Assembly: GCF_001045455.1 (NCBI RefSeq) | Contig: NZ_LFNE01000002.1 | Coordinates: 372,001 to 436,000, forward strand | Source: Chryseobacterium sp. FH2 | GTDB lineage: Bacteria > Bacteroidota > Bacteroidia > Flavobacteriales > Weeksellaceae | Reading direction: 5' to 3' | Length of the DNA stretch: 64,000 bases | Shown here: one piece after another, positions 51,662 through 59,494 of the stretch | Position numbering within the stretch: the stretch's first letter is position 1 | How the letters are laid out: each line of letters begins with the position of its first letter | Notes under the pieces: model-generated | Told to the model about the DNA's origin: nothing | What the model saw: only the letters and a program-made list of their open reading frames with translations | Databases searched by the model: none | Program-made: the position numbers and the translations under genes

Positions 51662-52432
51662 ATGCTAAAATTTGAAGAACTAAAAAACTTCTTAGACGAA
51701 AAAGCTGATCAGTACAATCATCCCGATTTTATTGAAAATGATCCGATACAGATTCCGCATCGTTTTTCTTTGAAGCAGGATATTGAAATTGCAGGTTTTC
51801 TGGCAGCTACAATCTCTTGGGGAAACAGAAAATCAATCATAAAATCTGCTGAAAAAATGCTCGATATCATGGGAAATTCTCCCTATGATTTTGTACTGAA
51901 TCATTCAGATAAAGATGTAAAGGAAATCCGGGATAAAAGTATCCACAGAACTTTTAACGGAGAAGATTTTACGTATTTCATTAAACAATTTAATCGAATT
52001 TATAAAGAAAACGAAAGTCTGGAAGGTTTATTTAAAGTAAATGCTCCGGAAACTAATTTTCAAAATGCTATTGAGCGGTTCAGAAGCAGTTTTTTAGAAA
52101 CTGAAAAACACAGAAGCCACAAACACGTCAGCTCACCTTATAAAAATTCTTCTGCCAAAAGAATCATTATGTTTCTTCGATGGATGGTCCGTAAAGATAA
52201 ACGTGGCGTAGATTTTGGTATTTGGGAAAATATAGATCAAAAATATCTGTCGGTTCCGTTGGATGTGCATACCGGGAATATTTCAAGAAAATTGGGACTG
52301 ATTTCCAGAACACAAAATGATTGGAAAACGGTGGAAGAGTTAGATTTTACTATTAGAAAGTTTGATGGAAATGATCCTGCAAAATATGATTTTGCATTAT
52401 TCGGATTGGGTGTAACTAAAGAATTATTTTAA
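51662..52432 (+). CDS. TIGR02757 (DUF2400) family protein
   Basis: 256 aa, cytoplasmic. Contains the LAATISWGNRKSI block, RWMVRKD and LDVHTGNISRKLGL, which are the family hallmarks. Some of the fold resembles HhH-GPD/endonuclease-III-like proteins, but the catalytic function is not established. Conserved next to RNase Z here (6-bp gap) and 11 bp before the DUF1003-like gene. Confidence 0.88.
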   Translation: MLKFEELKNFLDEKADQYNHPDFIENDPIQIPHRFSLKQDIEIAGFLAATISWGNRKSIIKSAEKMLDIMGNSPYDFVLNHSDKDVKEIRDKSIHRTFNGEDFTYFIKQFNRIYKENESLEGLFKVNAPETNFQNAIERFRSSFLETEKHRSHKHVSSPYKNSSAKRIIMFLRWMVRKDKRGVDFGIWENIDQKYLSVPLDVHTGNISRKLGLISRTQNDWKTVEELDFTIRKFDGNDPAKYDFALFGLGVTKELF

Positions 52433-52443
52433 AATAAGATGAG

Positions 52444-52974
52444 ATGAAAGCACAAAGTGAAAAATTAGAATTATTAGAAAAAATAGCAAACGGTATCACA
52501 TGGTGGATTGGCTCTATACCTTCACTTATTGCACATACTTTATTTTTCATTATTTCCTTTCTTTTACCTATACTAAAGCTTGTCGAGTTTGATAAAATGC
52601 TTCTTATTCTTACGACGGTTGTTTCTTTAGAGGCTATTTACCTTGCTATTTTCATTCAGATGTCGGTAAACAAAAGTCATGAAAAAATTGAAGACATTCA
52701 GGAAGATATCGAGGAAATCAGCGAGGATATTGAAGATATTCAGGAGGATATCGAAGAAATCAGCGAGGATATTGAAGAGATTAACGAAGATATTGAAGAT
52801 ATCCAGGAAGATATTGAAGAAATCAATGAAGAAGAGGAAGATGAAGATCATAGTGAACGAGCTAAAAATGTAATGATAAAAAGCAATATAAGCTCAAATA
52901 AAAATGAAATTAAGGTTTTAAAAGATAAAATTCAAGAGCTTCAAAATATGATTGATGAACTTAAAAAAGAATAG
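52444..52974 (+). CDS. DUF1003-like membrane protein with a perfect heptad-repeat coiled coil
   Basis: 176 aa. Two hydrophobic helices (about 26-46 and 51-72) with the LTTVVSLEAIYLAIFIQMSVN block that resembles DUF1003. Residues 82-130 are seven near-identical heptads (IEDIQED, IEEISED, IEEINED), a strongly acidic coiled coil, followed by a Ser/Lys linker and a second short coiled coil to the C-terminus. The heptad DNA repeats with a 42-bp period. Function unknown; the coil suggests self-association or a tether. Ends the rnz operon before a terminator. Confidence 0.72.
   Translation: MKAQSEKLELLEKIANGITWWIGSIPSLIAHTLFFIISFLLPILKLVEFDKMLLILTTVVSLEAIYLAIFIQMSVNKSHEKIEDIQEDIEEISEDIEDIQEDIEEISEDIEEINEDIEDIQEDIEEINEEEEDEDHSERAKNVMIKSNISSNKNEIKVLKDKIQELQNMIDELKKE
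52687..52833 (+). repeat. 42-bp / 21-bp tandem repeat encoding acidic heptads
   Basis: Alternating 7-codon units (gaagatattcaggaagat and gaggaaatcagcgaggat types) continue for seven heptads. Synonymous changes are few, so the array grew recently or is kept uniform. Confidence 0.8.
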
Positions 52975-53065
52975 CGTACAGATTCCGGATTGTTTGTATT
53001 TTTTATTTTTTGATGAAAACAGACTGGATTTGTAAAAAAAATCAGGAAATAATTCTGTTGAATTT

Positions 53066-53098
53066 AAAAAGACTAGTTATTAATTAGTCTTTTTTTGT
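53066..53098 (+). terminator. Rho-independent terminator after the DUF1003-like gene
   Basis: Arms aaaagacta and tagtctttt around an AT-rich loop of 9 nt, then seven T. Confidence 0.8.
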
Positions 53099-53203
53099 TA
53101 TTATAAAGATTAAAATCGGATTAAAATAAAATTAGAATGTAAATAAATTAGGTTATTATTGTTAATAATGTAATTTTGATGATATTTTAATTTAAAAAAA
53201 TAG

Positions 53204-53211
53204 TATTTTTG
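53204..53211 (+). promoter_or_regulatory. -7 element for surface-protein gene 1
   Basis: TATTTTTG, preceded by the word aaaaaaatag that also precedes the next gene at 55746-55755. The TTTG at 53175-53178 is 25 bp upstream, longer than usual. Confidence 0.5.
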
Positions 53212-53227
53212 AACAAACAACAACAAA

Positions 53228-55606
53228 ATGTTAAATTATAGACTAAAAAATTACCTTTTATCTTTACTGACGTTGGCTGTTTCTACTTCAGTATTTTCTC
53301 AAAGAAAACCACCTAAGAACATTGTAACTTCGGTAAATAATAAAGCAGGGGTTTTTATAGATGTAAATGCTGCTGGTTATGCACCATCTGGTTACAGTGC
53401 CGAACAGCTTGTAAAAGACATTCTTATTAATGGGGGATCGACTTGCTCGGTTCCTAATGTAACGAATGTGACGGTAACACCTAATCAGCCACCAAGTAAT
53501 AATGACAGGTTTTGGGGGTATTTCCACAAGGGAACTACCAATTTCCCTTTTACAGACGGTATTGTTTTAACTACGGGATATGCTAGACAGGCAGGGAATG
53601 TTGCTTCTGGCGTAACAGCTTCTGTTACTGGAGCAGGAATAAACGATCCGGATCTATTAGTGGCAGTTCCTAATCCTAATCCTGCTTATGATTATAAAGA
53701 CAATGTAATGTTGGAGTTTGATTTTGTTCCTAATTCTAATCAGGTAAAGTTTAATTATCTTTTTGCTTCGGAAGAATATTCTTATGATTATCCATGTCAA
53801 TACTCAGACGCGTTTGCTTTATTGATTAAACCTGTTGCCGGAGGTCCTTATGTGAATGTGGCTATTTTGCCGGGAGGAGCAGGGCCTGTAAGTATGACAA
53901 ATATTCACGGAAGTATGCAGGCAAATGGTACTACACCATTATCATGTCCTGCAATCAACGAGGCATATTTTGCAGGATATAATTCCGCCTCTAATATTGT
54001 AACAAACTATGAAGGAAGGACTGTTCCTCTGACTGCAGTTGCAGACGTTACGCCAGGTGTTGCTTATCATTTCAAAATGATTTTATCCGATTACAGAGAT
54101 ACAAGTTATGACTCTGCTGTATTTATTGAAGGGGGATCTTTTGATATTGGTATTAAAATCGTTGACGGAAACGGAGTCCTTTTACCAAATGAGATAAAAA
54201 TGTGTGATAATACTCCGCAAACTTTGGTAGCGCAGGTTTCTGCTGTTCCGGGAATGACGTATCAATGGTATAAAAATGGAGTAGCTATCAATGGAGCTAC
54301 CAGCGGAACTTATGTGGCAACCTCTCCCGGTGATTATGAGGTGAAGGTATCTGTTCCGGGTAATAATTGTCCGGGATCTGCTGTTATTACTATAGTAGGA
54401 GGAACTACGCCAACTGCTCAAAATGCGGTAATGAAGCTTTGTGCAACGCCTTCAAATAATACATTTAATTTAAATGATGCTAAACCGTTAATAAGCACAA
54501 CTACAGGAGCTGTATTTAAATTTTATCCAACTCAGGCAGGAGCTCAGGCTCAGGACAATACTTTTATTCCTGATGCTAATTTAGCTACTTATAACGGAAC
54601 AGACGGGCAGGTTTTATATGTTGTGGTTTCAAATGGTGCATTTTGTAGTAAGATAGTTACCTTAACTTTAAATAAAGAAGATCTTCCTATAGCCCAGGTA
54701 AATGCACCAAGATTGAGAATCTGTTCAGGAGAATCTGTGGTGTTAACTGCCTCAGGGGGTGTGACGTATCAATGGGGAGATACTTCGAATTCCGGTCCTG
54801 TAAGAACAGTAAGCCCAACGCAGACAACTACTTATACAGTATATGCAATCGGGGCTCAGGGATGTAAATCTACCCAACCGGCAACGATTACAATCGAAGT
54901 TGTTCCTGCTCTTACTTCAGGTTTAAAAGGAGGAATGATTTGCGAAGGTGATCAGATTACTTTAGACGCAGGTCAGGGACCTGGTTATACATATATTTGG
55001 AGTACAGGAGATACATCTCAGACAATCAGTGTAAATACGCCGGGCGCATATACTGTAACAATTACAAATGGAGTTTGTACTAAAGATTATACAACACAGG
55101 TAGTAAGAGCTGTTATTCCTGAAATCATTAAAGTTGATTATAAAGATAGCGGTGTCATGATGATTACAGCAAGCAATCCTAGTAACGGACCTCTTGAATA
55201 TTCAATAGATAATGGGGTTACATGGCAAAACTCTAATGTGTTTACGAATGTTCCTAAAAATATTGTAGTTTCTATTAGAGTAAGAGTAAAATTTACAAGT
55301 TGTGTAGGATTCTTAGAATATTTCACATTTGTAATGCAGAATGTAATCACTCCAAACGGTGATAATGTAAATGATATAATTGATTTCAGAGGAGTAAGTG
55401 ATTACAAAGATTTCAAAGGAGTGGTGTTTGACCGTTACGGAAAAGAAGTTTTCAAAGCTAGCCAATTAACACCTTATTGGGATGGTTTCTTCCAGGGGAA
55501 ACGTCTTCCTACAGCCTCTTATTGGTACCAAGTGACTTTTGAGGACCCTGCAAGTAAACAGACAGTAGTGAAAACAGGCTGGATTTTATTGAAAAATATA
55601 GAATAA
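53228..55606 (+). CDS. Choice-of-anchor L surface protein, T9SS type B (paralogue 1 of 3)
   Basis: 792 aa. Signal peptide 1-24 (ends VFSQ). Choice-of-anchor L domain about 38-305 (IDVNAAGYAPSGYSAEQLV, FPFTDGIVLTTG, ASEEYSYDYPC, LPGGAGPVS). Then Ig/PKD-like modules: one Tyr-Gln-Trp-type from about 325, and one CSGESVVLTASGGVTYQW-type at about 500, then one more before the tail. Residues 705-792 are the gliding-motility-associated/T9SS type B sorting domain (ITPNGDNVNDIIDF, FDRYGKEVF, WILLKN). Exported and probably kept at the surface; adhesin is inference. Own -7 element and terminator. Confidence 0.87.
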   Translation: MLNYRLKNYLLSLLTLAVSTSVFSQRKPPKNIVTSVNNKAGVFIDVNAAGYAPSGYSAEQLVKDILINGGSTCSVPNVTNVTVTPNQPPSNNDRFWGYFHKGTTNFPFTDGIVLTTGYARQAGNVASGVTASVTGAGINDPDLLVAVPNPNPAYDYKDNVMLEFDFVPNSNQVKFNYLFASEEYSYDYPCQYSDAFALLIKPVAGGPYVNVAILPGGAGPVSMTNIHGSMQANGTTPLSCPAINEAYFAGYNSASNIVTNYEGRTVPLTAVADVTPGVAYHFKMILSDYRDTSYDSAVFIEGGSFDIGIKIVDGNGVLLPNEIKMCDNTPQTLVAQVSAVPGMTYQWYKNGVAINGATSGTYVATSPGDYEVKVSVPGNNCPGSAVITIVGGTTPTAQNAVMKLCATPSNNTFNLNDAKPLISTTTGAVFKFYPTQAGAQAQDNTFIPDANLATYNGTDGQVLYVVVSNGAFCSKIVTLTLNKEDLPIAQVNAPRLRICSGESVVLTASGGVTYQWGDTSNSGPVRTVSPTQTTTYTVYAIGAQGCKSTQPATITIEVVPALTSGLKGGMICEGDQITLDAGQGPGYTYIWSTGDTSQTISVNTPGAYTVTITNGVCTKDYTTQVVRAVIPEIIKVDYKDSGVMMITASNPSNGPLEYSIDNGVTWQNSNVFTNVPKNIVVSIRVRVKFTSCVGFLEYFTFVMQNVITPNGDNVNDIIDFRGVSDYKDFKGVVFDRYGKEVFKASQLTPYWDGFFQGKRLPTASYWYQVTFEDPASKQTVVKTGWILLKNIE

Positions 55607-55624
55607 ATAATAAACAGATATTTT

Positions 55625-55656
55625 AAAAAGACTAACAATTTGTTAGTCTTTTTTTT
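55625..55656 (+). terminator. Rho-independent terminator after surface-protein gene 1
   Basis: 14-bp stem aaaaagactaacaa (55625-55638) and its complement (55640-55653), T run after. Confidence 0.85.
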
Positions 55657-55755
55657 GTTTATACTATAAAAGTAAAATTAATATTTTAAGATAAGTAAAC
55701 ATATATTAGTAATAATACAATTTGCTTTAAATTAAATTTAAATCAAAAAAAATAG

Positions 55756-55763
55756 TATTTTTG
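55756..55763 (+). promoter_or_regulatory. -7 element for surface-protein gene 2
   Basis: TATTTTTG in the same context (aaaaaaatag before) as at 53204, 16 bp before the ATG; apparently duplicated with the gene. Confidence 0.5.
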
Positions 55764-55779
55764 TTTAAAATAATATAAA

Positions 55780-58700
55780 ATGTTAAATAGGGGTACAAGA
55801 AGTTTATTTTTGGCTTTATTTCTGGCTTTTATAAGTAGCTTCGCCTTTTCTCAAAATAGAAATAGCGGTAGTATTAAAAAACCTACATCATCTACAATGA
55901 AAGCTGGAGCTTTCATAGATGTTAATACTGCTGCTTACCCGGAATCTGCTTACAGTATTACTCAATTGGTAAAAGATGTTCTCATTACAGGAGGTTCTAC
56001 ATGTACCACTGCAAATGTGAGCGGTGTAGGCGTTTCTCCTAATTTATCAGCGAGTGATCAGGGCAGAAGCTGGGGATTTTTTAATAAAGGAACTACTTCT
56101 TTCCCTTTTGAGAAAGGAATTGTGCTTATGACAGGCCAGGCAAGAAAGGCGGGAAATACTTTTCAGTCAGGCCAGCTAAATGACGGTCTTCCTACAGGTG
56201 GTGATACGGATTTGGCAACCGCTTTGGGGGTTAATAATAATGAGCTTCATGATGCTACTTATATAGAATTTGATTTTGTTCCGACTTCTACGGAAGTTAC
56301 ATTTAGATATTTATTTGCTTCAGAAGAGTACGAAGGAAATTTCCCTTGTACAATAGGTGATGGTTTTGCTTTATTGTTAAGGCCGGCTTCAGGGGGGCCA
56401 TATACCAATCTTGCTGTTTTACCGGGTGGTGCAGGACCTGTAAGTGTTACCAATATTCACCCTTCTACAAAATTTGATGGAGGTCAGATGAATTGCCCTG
56501 CTGTAAACGCTGCCTATTTTGGCGGATATAATACGACAAATATCCAGACAAACTTTAGTGGACGTACTGTTCCCTTAACTGCAAAAGCTACGGTAGTACC
56601 TGGCCAGACGTATCATTTTAAAATGGTTTTAGCTGATTATCAGGATTCAAACTATGATTCAGGAGTCTTTTTAGAAGCAGGATCATTTAATATAGGCGTT
56701 AAAATCCTGGATCCGGCCGGAGCTCAGCTTCCGCCATCAGTTAATATGTGTGATAATACTCCTCAGACTTTCACTGCTTCCGTGCAAGGTTCTGGTGCTA
56801 CATACCAATGGTTATTAAATGACGTTCCTATTGCAGGACAAACAGGAGCAAGCTATACAGCAACACAACCGGGGGTTTATACCGTTCAGGTTTTCTTACC
56901 GGGAAATACCTGTCCGGGAACGGCAAGTGTTACAGTTGTTGGTGGGACTTCTCCGACTGTTCAGAATTCGACACTCACGACTTGTTATACAGCGGGGAAT
57001 GCTGTTTTTAATTTAACCTCAGCTCAGACATCCATAAGTACGACACCGGGAGCGACTTTTGCGTATTATGTAAATCAGGCTGATGCGGTAGCAGGAAACG
57101 GAAATACAATTGCTGCGCCTACAGCATATTCAAGTGCGGGAAATCAAACGATTTATGTTTTGGTTAAAAACGGATTCTGTTCAAAAATTGCGGAACTGCA
57201 ACTTATAAAGGCCCCTCAAATGACAGTATCTATTGCTCCGCCAACAGTATTAACCTGTACAAATTCACAAATAACATTAGATGCTTCTGCTTCGGTTTAT
57301 CCTGCGGGTTCTACATTTAGCTGGACAACAGCAGGAGGAAATATTGTGTCTGGGGCTGATACTTTAAATCCGGTTGTAAATGCGGCAGGAACTTATACTT
57401 TAACAATTTCAAATATATATCAACCTGGAAATTTAACTTGTACCACTTCCGGAACCGTAACTGTAACAGGAAACAGCGCTCCCCCAACAACGGGGTTGAC
57501 AGCAAGTAAAATATTAATCTGTGCTGGTGAATCTGTGGTTTTAACCGCTTCGGGTGGTGCCACTTACAATTGGGTTGGTTTACCGGGAACCGGTAATACT
57601 CAAACTGTGTCACCTACCACTACTACAACTTATACAGTAACAGCAGTTGGCGCAAACGGATGTGTTTCACAGAATCCGGCAACGATTACCATTGAGGTTT
57701 CACAGCCTATTACTGTGCAAGATGCTTCAATACTTAAATGTTATCAGCAGGGAGGAATTACTTATGATTTAACTTCAGCCCAGTCTCAAATAACAACACC
57801 TGCCCCGGGAATTACATTTGATTATTATGTCCTTCAGGCTGATGCCAATGCAGGAAATGCGAATACAATTGCTACTCCAAATGCATTTGTAAGTCCCGGT
57901 AACCAAACAGTATATGTTTTGGTGAAAAATGGAGGTTGCCACTATGTAGTAGCTTTACAGTTATTAAAAACAGCGGATACTACTTTAACAATTGCTGCTC
58001 CGCAAACGATAACTTGTACAACGGCCCAGGTTACATTAAACGCTTCTGCTTCCGTTATTCCCACAGGATCTACAATTCAATGGACAACAGCAGGCGGAAA
58101 TATTGTTTCTGGTGCTAATACTTTATCCCCTGTAGTAAATGCAGGTGGAACTTATACTTTAACGGTAACGAATGTTACCCAGCCACAAAACTTAACGTGT
58201 ACTTATTCCGCAAGTGTAACAGTCGTGGAAGATAAAGTAAAACCTGTAACAACAGTAACTTCTTCTCAGGTTCAAATCTGTCCGGGTGAATCTGTAACCT
58301 TAACAGCTTCAGGCGGAGCAACCTATACTTGGGGAAATGGCCTTACCGGAACAGGAAATACACAAGTTGTTTCGCCAAATAATACTACAACTTACACAGT
58401 AACTGCAATTGGGGCGAACGGATGTGTTTCTGCAAATCCTGCAACGGTAACTGTAATTGTTGGTCCTCCGGTAGCAGTATTGGCAGCTTCAAAAACTAAA
58501 ATATGTGCAGGAGAATCTGTTACGTTGACTGCCAGCGGTGGCGTTACTTACGAATGGGTTGGTTTACCGGGAAATGGAAGTACACAGGTTGTAACACCAA
58601 TGACAACGACAACTTATTCTGTTTTTGCTTTAGGTGGGAATGGATGTAAAGTAAATACACCAACTTCAATTACTATCGAGGTTGTACCGGCGATTGTCTC

Positions 58701-59385
58701 CACATTGGAAGATGTTTATGTTTGTGCGGGAGATTTCGGAATATTAGATGCAGGAGCCGGACCAAATTATACCTATGTTTGGAGTAACGGAGCAACAACG
58801 CAAACTATTTCTACGAATGTTCCGGGAACTTATTCAGTGACAATAAGCAATGGGGTTTGCTCAAAAGTATTCTCAGCTCAGTTGTTAAACCCGGATTTAC
58901 CACAGTTTACCAATATCACTTATGAAAACCACGTTCTTACGCTTACAGCTTCAAATCCTACAGGTGGAGTATTAGAATACTCTATTGACGGGGGTGTCGT
59001 TTGGCAAAATTCTAACGTATTTTATAATGTTTTGGATAATACTAATTATAATTTAATGGTAAGAGTGGTAGGTGCCAAATGTAGTACGTCTTTAGACTAT
59101 TTTACATTTGTTGTGAGGAATGCTATCACCCCGAACTTTGATGGTGTCAATGATGAGGTAGATTTTACGGGTGTTAGTACTTACAATAATTTTGCGGCGT
59201 CTATTTTTGACAGGTATGGTGCGGAAGTATTTAAAGCTTCCAAGGGTAACACTGTCTGGAGAGGATCTTTAAAAGGAATTAATCTTCCTACAGGTACTTA
59301 TTGGTATAGAGTACAGTGGGAAAATCCGGCAAGTAAGAAGCTTGAGCTTCGTTCGAGTTGGATACTGCTTAAGAATAGAAACTAA
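55780..59385 (+). CDS. Choice-of-anchor L surface protein, T9SS type B, enlarged (paralogue 2 of 3)
   Basis: 1201 aa. Signal peptide 1-24 (ends AFSQ). Anchor L domain about 42-305. From about 392 to 897 a 253-residue set of three modules (NQADA-type, DASASV-type and GESVxLTASGG-type Ig-like) occurs twice in tandem. A third GESVTLTASGG module and one DAGAGPNYTYVWS-type module follow. Residues 1114-1201 form the type B sorting domain (ITPNFDGVNDEVDF, FDRYGAEVF). Paralogues 1 and 3 each have just one GESVxLTASGG unit, so this copy grew by duplication. Surface display, adhesion or gliding-related role inferred. Confidence 0.87.
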   Translation: MLNRGTRSLFLALFLAFISSFAFSQNRNSGSIKKPTSSTMKAGAFIDVNTAAYPESAYSITQLVKDVLITGGSTCTTANVSGVGVSPNLSASDQGRSWGFFNKGTTSFPFEKGIVLMTGQARKAGNTFQSGQLNDGLPTGGDTDLATALGVNNNELHDATYIEFDFVPTSTEVTFRYLFASEEYEGNFPCTIGDGFALLLRPASGGPYTNLAVLPGGAGPVSVTNIHPSTKFDGGQMNCPAVNAAYFGGYNTTNIQTNFSGRTVPLTAKATVVPGQTYHFKMVLADYQDSNYDSGVFLEAGSFNIGVKILDPAGAQLPPSVNMCDNTPQTFTASVQGSGATYQWLLNDVPIAGQTGASYTATQPGVYTVQVFLPGNTCPGTASVTVVGGTSPTVQNSTLTTCYTAGNAVFNLTSAQTSISTTPGATFAYYVNQADAVAGNGNTIAAPTAYSSAGNQTIYVLVKNGFCSKIAELQLIKAPQMTVSIAPPTVLTCTNSQITLDASASVYPAGSTFSWTTAGGNIVSGADTLNPVVNAAGTYTLTISNIYQPGNLTCTTSGTVTVTGNSAPPTTGLTASKILICAGESVVLTASGGATYNWVGLPGTGNTQTVSPTTTTTYTVTAVGANGCVSQNPATITIEVSQPITVQDASILKCYQQGGITYDLTSAQSQITTPAPGITFDYYVLQADANAGNANTIATPNAFVSPGNQTVYVLVKNGGCHYVVALQLLKTADTTLTIAAPQTITCTTAQVTLNASASVIPTGSTIQWTTAGGNIVSGANTLSPVVNAGGTYTLTVTNVTQPQNLTCTYSASVTVVEDKVKPVTTVTSSQVQICPGESVTLTASGGATYTWGNGLTGTGNTQVVSPNNTTTYTVTAIGANGCVSANPATVTVIVGPPVAVLAASKTKICAGESVTLTASGGVTYEWVGLPGNGSTQVVTPMTTTTYSVFALGGNGCKVNTPTSITIEVVPAIVSTLEDVYVCAGDFGILDAGAGPNYTYVWSNGATTQTISTNVPGTYSVTISNGVCSKVFSAQLLNPDLPQFTNITYENHVLTLTASNPTGGVLEYSIDGGVVWQNSNVFYNVLDNTNYNLMVRVVGAKCSTSLDYFTFVVRNAITPNFDGVNDEVDFTGVSTYNNFAASIFDRYGAEVFKASKGNTVWRGSLKGINLPTGTYWYRVQWENPASKKLELRSSWILLKNRN
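56955..58470 (+). repeat. 759-bp in-frame tandem duplication in paralogue 2
   Basis: Matching words are exactly 759 bp apart: tggacaacag at 57322 and 58081, and gcaggaaa at 57091 and 57850. 759 bp is 253 codons, so frame is kept. The two copies have diverged noticeably at synonymous and some amino-acid positions. Confidence 0.8.
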
Positions 59386-59386
59386 T

Positions 59387-59426
59387 AAAAACAAAGCCTT
59401 TCAAATTTGAAAGGCTTTGTTTTTTA
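59387..59426 (+). terminator. Rho-independent terminator after surface-protein gene 2
   Basis: Near-perfect 36-bp palindrome 59387-59422 (aaaacaaagcctttcaaa and its complement) and a T run. Confidence 0.85.
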
Positions 59427-59470
59427 ACATAAAAAAAGTAAATATATGTGTGATATATTCAAAAAAAAAT

Positions 59471-59478
59471 TAAATTTG
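59471..59478 (+). promoter_or_regulatory. -7 element for surface-protein gene 3
   Basis: TAAATTTG, TAnnTTTG match, 16 bp before the ATG as for gene 2. Confidence 0.45.
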
Positions 59479-59494
59479 TTGAAACAAAAGTATT

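Noticed and set aside
52679..52873. Repetitive basic ORFs in other frames of the heptad array, or a CRISPR-like array
   Set aside because: The repeat is in-frame coding for the acidic coil, has no unique spacers, and the other frames are periodic only because the DNA is.
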